Assembly (NCBI GenBank): GCA_027062035.1
Contig: JAMOUL010000091.1
Coordinates: 1 to 11,959 of the forward strand
DNA: 11,959 nucleotides
Source of the DNA: Candidatus Aminicenantota bacterium
GTDB lineage: Bacteria > Acidobacteriota > Aminicenantia > S016-38
Reading direction: 5' to 3'
Positions 10,186-11,959 of this stretch are shown here, piece after piece; within the stretch, counting starts at the first letter, position 1, and the number at the start of each line of letters is the position of its first letter. The notes under the pieces were generated by a model that saw only the letters and a program-made list of their open reading frames with translations, was not told the DNA's origin and ran no database searches. Made by a program: the position numbers and the translations under genes.

Positions 10186-11959
10186 TGATATGTTCTCTCT
10201 GCGGGGCCGAAAATCCTCCTGATAGATTTACATGCAAAAAATGCGGCTTTCCCCTCAGAAATATAGAAAATCTTCGTCCCGGCGAAATAATAAAGGAAAG
10301 ATTTAAGATTGAAAGCTTCATAGGCAAAGGAGGAATGGGGGTAATATACAAAGCCCTCGACCTCAAATTGCAGAGAAGGGTGGCAATAAAAATTCTTCCC
10401 CTGGAGCTAAAAAGCGACGACGTGGCCAGGAAAAGATTTTTAAGGGAGGCACAGGCCGCTTCCCGATTGGAACATCCGAACATATGCGTTATTCATGAAA
10501 TCTACGAGAGCGACGATATTAACTTCATTGTAATGCAGTATATAGAGGGCCAAAACCTGCGACAGCTTCTCAGAGAAGAGAAGCATATTCCCCTCACCAC
10601 CTTTCTCGATTATGCAAAACAAATGGCCTCAGCCCTTGCTCTCGCCCACAGCCAGGGAATCATTCACAGGGACATAAAACCTTCGAATATAATGGTAACC
10701 CCTGACGGGCTTATAAAAATTCTTGACTTCGGACTGGCAAAGTTTTTCGAAAAGGACGAATCCCTTACTACAGCTGATACAGTTGTAGGAACCCTTGCAT
10801 ACATGTCCCCCGAACAGTGCAGGGGAGAGAAGCTCACACCAGCCACAGATATTTTCTCCCTGGGAGTTGTCCTTTACGAGATGGTTACCGGAAAAAACCC
10901 CTTCAGGGGGGAAGATACCGGTTCCACCTTTTTTAAGATTTTACACGAAAACCCTGACCCGCCTTCCAGGGTTCTGGAAGGCATCCCCTGGGAAGTTGAT
11001 TTGATTATTAAAAAATGCCTTGAAAAGCATCCTTCAAAAAGGTTCAAAAACGGCAAAGAACTTCTGGATGCCCTTAATAAAATAGAAACGGACCTTCAGA
11101 CAAAAATTCCTCCCACCTCAAGGGTAACCATTTCCTCCACAGGAACAAGACTGCTTAAAAGAAAACTCCCCCTGATTCTTCTACCCTTAATTCTTCTTTT
11201 CGGTATTCTGTCCTTCTTTCTTTTCCACAACGCTAATTCCATAAAATTCAAAAATATAGTGGTTAGAGATTTTAAGGTGGATAAGGGGATTGACAGTAAT
11301 ACTTCCAGAGCCATTTCTTTTCTCATAAAAAAGAAACTTCTTCTCCTTAAAGGGGTAAGCATTATAGATGAAGAGACATACGGAGATCTGCGGAAAAAAT
11401 TAACGGAGAAAAGGCTTTTCTCGGACTACAACATAATCGCAGTTGTCTCTGGAACCCTGAAAAAATACGGCAAGATGTACACAATAGAGGTCAATATTTC
11501 CACCGATCACAAATTGATTCCTCTAACCATATCGGGCGAGGGACCTCAGTCCCTTTTATCCTTCCAGATAGACTCATTGGGAGAGAAAATAGCAAACCTT
11601 CTTAAGCTTAAGTTCCGCGAGAGAAAATCCTTAAAGGGAATGATTACGCCAGATTACCAGGCTTTCTCAAACTACCTTGAGGCAAAAACAGCCTGGGAAA
11701 ACCTTTCTGTTTCTGTTGCAAGAAAGTATGTAAATTCTGCGATAAAAAGGGACCCCAACTTTCAGCTTGCCCATTATTTAAAGGCTGAAATAATGATGTT
11801 CCTTGACGACATTGAGACTGCAAGAAGAGAGGTGAATGCAGCCCTGATACACAGAGAAAGGCTTCTTGATCTTGACCAGTGGAAGATCCTGGCACTGAAG
11901 GCAGAACTGAACATGAATTTCAAGGAAAAGGTCGATTATCTTAGAAAGATAGCCCAGAG
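10182..11959 (+). CDS. Membrane Ser/Thr protein kinase, PknB type, with zinc ribbon and TPR-like sensor (3' end outside window)
   Basis: The frame is open from ATG 10182 to the window end (592 codons, C-terminus missing). A zinc ribbon comes first (Cys4, Cys7, Cys18, Cys21). The kinase domain (about 41-300) follows: glycine loop GKGGMGVIY (48-56), Lys70 in VAIK, Glu89, HRDIKPSN (162-169, catalytic Asp164), DFG (182-184), SPE (209-211) in place of APE, Asp223 and Arg287. All catalytic residues are present, so it should be active. Asp164 is preceded by Arg, and Thr196, Thr197, Thr200 and Thr204 in the activation segment are likely phosphorylation sites. One transmembrane helix (about 329-348) leads to an extracytoplasmic part: a TolB/FlgO-like alpha/beta segment (about 355-460) and TPR-like helices from about 485 on. 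It overlaps the preceding gene by 4 nt and ends the visible murB operon. The signal sensed is unknown. Confidence 0.92.
   Translation, partial: MMICSLCGAENPPDRFTCKKCGFPLRNIENLRPGEIIKERFKIESFIGKGGMGVIYKALDLKLQRRVAIKILPLELKSDDVARKRFLREAQAASRLEHPNICVIHEIYESDDINFIVMQYIEGQNLRQLLREEKHIPLTTFLDYAKQMASALALAHSQGIIHRDIKPSNIMVTPDGLIKILDFGLAKFFEKDESLTTADTVVGTLAYMSPEQCRGEKLTPATDIFSLGVVLYEMVTGKNPFRGEDTGSTFFKILHENPDPPSRVLEGIPWEVDLIIKKCLEKHPSKRFKNGKELLDALNKIETDLQTKIPPTSRVTISSTGTRLLKRKLPLILLPLILLFGILSFFLFHNANSIKFKNIVVRDFKVDKGIDSNTSRAISFLIKKKLLLLKGVSIIDEETYGDLRKKLTEKRLFSDYNIIAVVSGTLKKYGKMYTIEVNISTDHKLIPLTISGEGPQSLLSFQIDSLGEKIANLLKLKFRERKSLKGMITPDYQAFSNYLEAKTAWENLSVSVARKYVNSAIKRDPNFQLAHYLKAEIMMFLDDIETARREVNAALIHRERLLDLDQWKILALKAELNMNFKEKVDYLRKIAQ

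Overview
The window looks like chromosomal DNA from a diderm (outer-membrane) bacterium. It carries the two permease halves of the LPS exporter, murein synthesis genes and bacterial-type housekeeping genes. The moderate base composition, the fused LptF-LptG permease and the zinc-ribbon/kinase/TPR receptor resemble the Acidobacteriota-Aminicenantes-Myxococcota part of the tree, with Candidatus Aminicenantes as my best guess. That placement is inference from gene content and not a phylogenetic result. I see no IS element, phage gene, tRNA, rRNA or CRISPR array.

Layout. (1) Positions 1-261 hold no convincing gene. On the minus strand they form the trailer of the next gene, with hairpins and an intrinsic terminator at 82-112. 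(2) 262-1044 (-) encodes an uncharacterised five-helix membrane protein. It diverges from rpsT (S20, 1096-1377, +), and an overlapping methyltransferase gene (1346-1993, +) follows rpsT. (3) The minus-strand run asnS-rimO-pgpA (4982 down to 1973) is a tight operon with 4-nt overlaps, whose 3' end overlaps that of the methyltransferase gene. (4) A 64-bp divergent gap leads to a 747-residue fused LptF-LptG permease (5047-7290, +). (5) A small secreted helix-hairpin-helix (ComEA-like) protein lies at 7318-7611 (-). (6) A plus-strand operon starts at 7742: murB, pgeF, an unknown 126-aa protein, a 189-aa protein resembling the Myxococcus MXAN_5187 C-terminal family, and a PknB-type Ser/Thr kinase that runs off the right edge.

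How the genes fit together. The asnS operon joins tRNA charging, S12 modification by RimO and phosphatidylglycerol synthesis by PgpA. The murB operon makes a cytoplasmic murein precursor (MurB), maintains murein fidelity (PgeF), and then runs through two uncharacterised soluble proteins into a membrane kinase. This suggests, without proving, an envelope-linked signalling module. That cassette is the best candidate here for something undescribed.

A second pattern concerns expression. The operon-head genes asnS, lptFG and murB lack Shine-Dalgarno sequences and have -10-like hexamers ending 6-9 nt before the start codon, as expected for leaderless mRNAs. rpsT, pgeF and the HhH gene instead have strong Shine-Dalgarno sequences. 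Three genes use non-ATG starts: rimO (TTG), pgeF (TTG) and lptFG (GTG).
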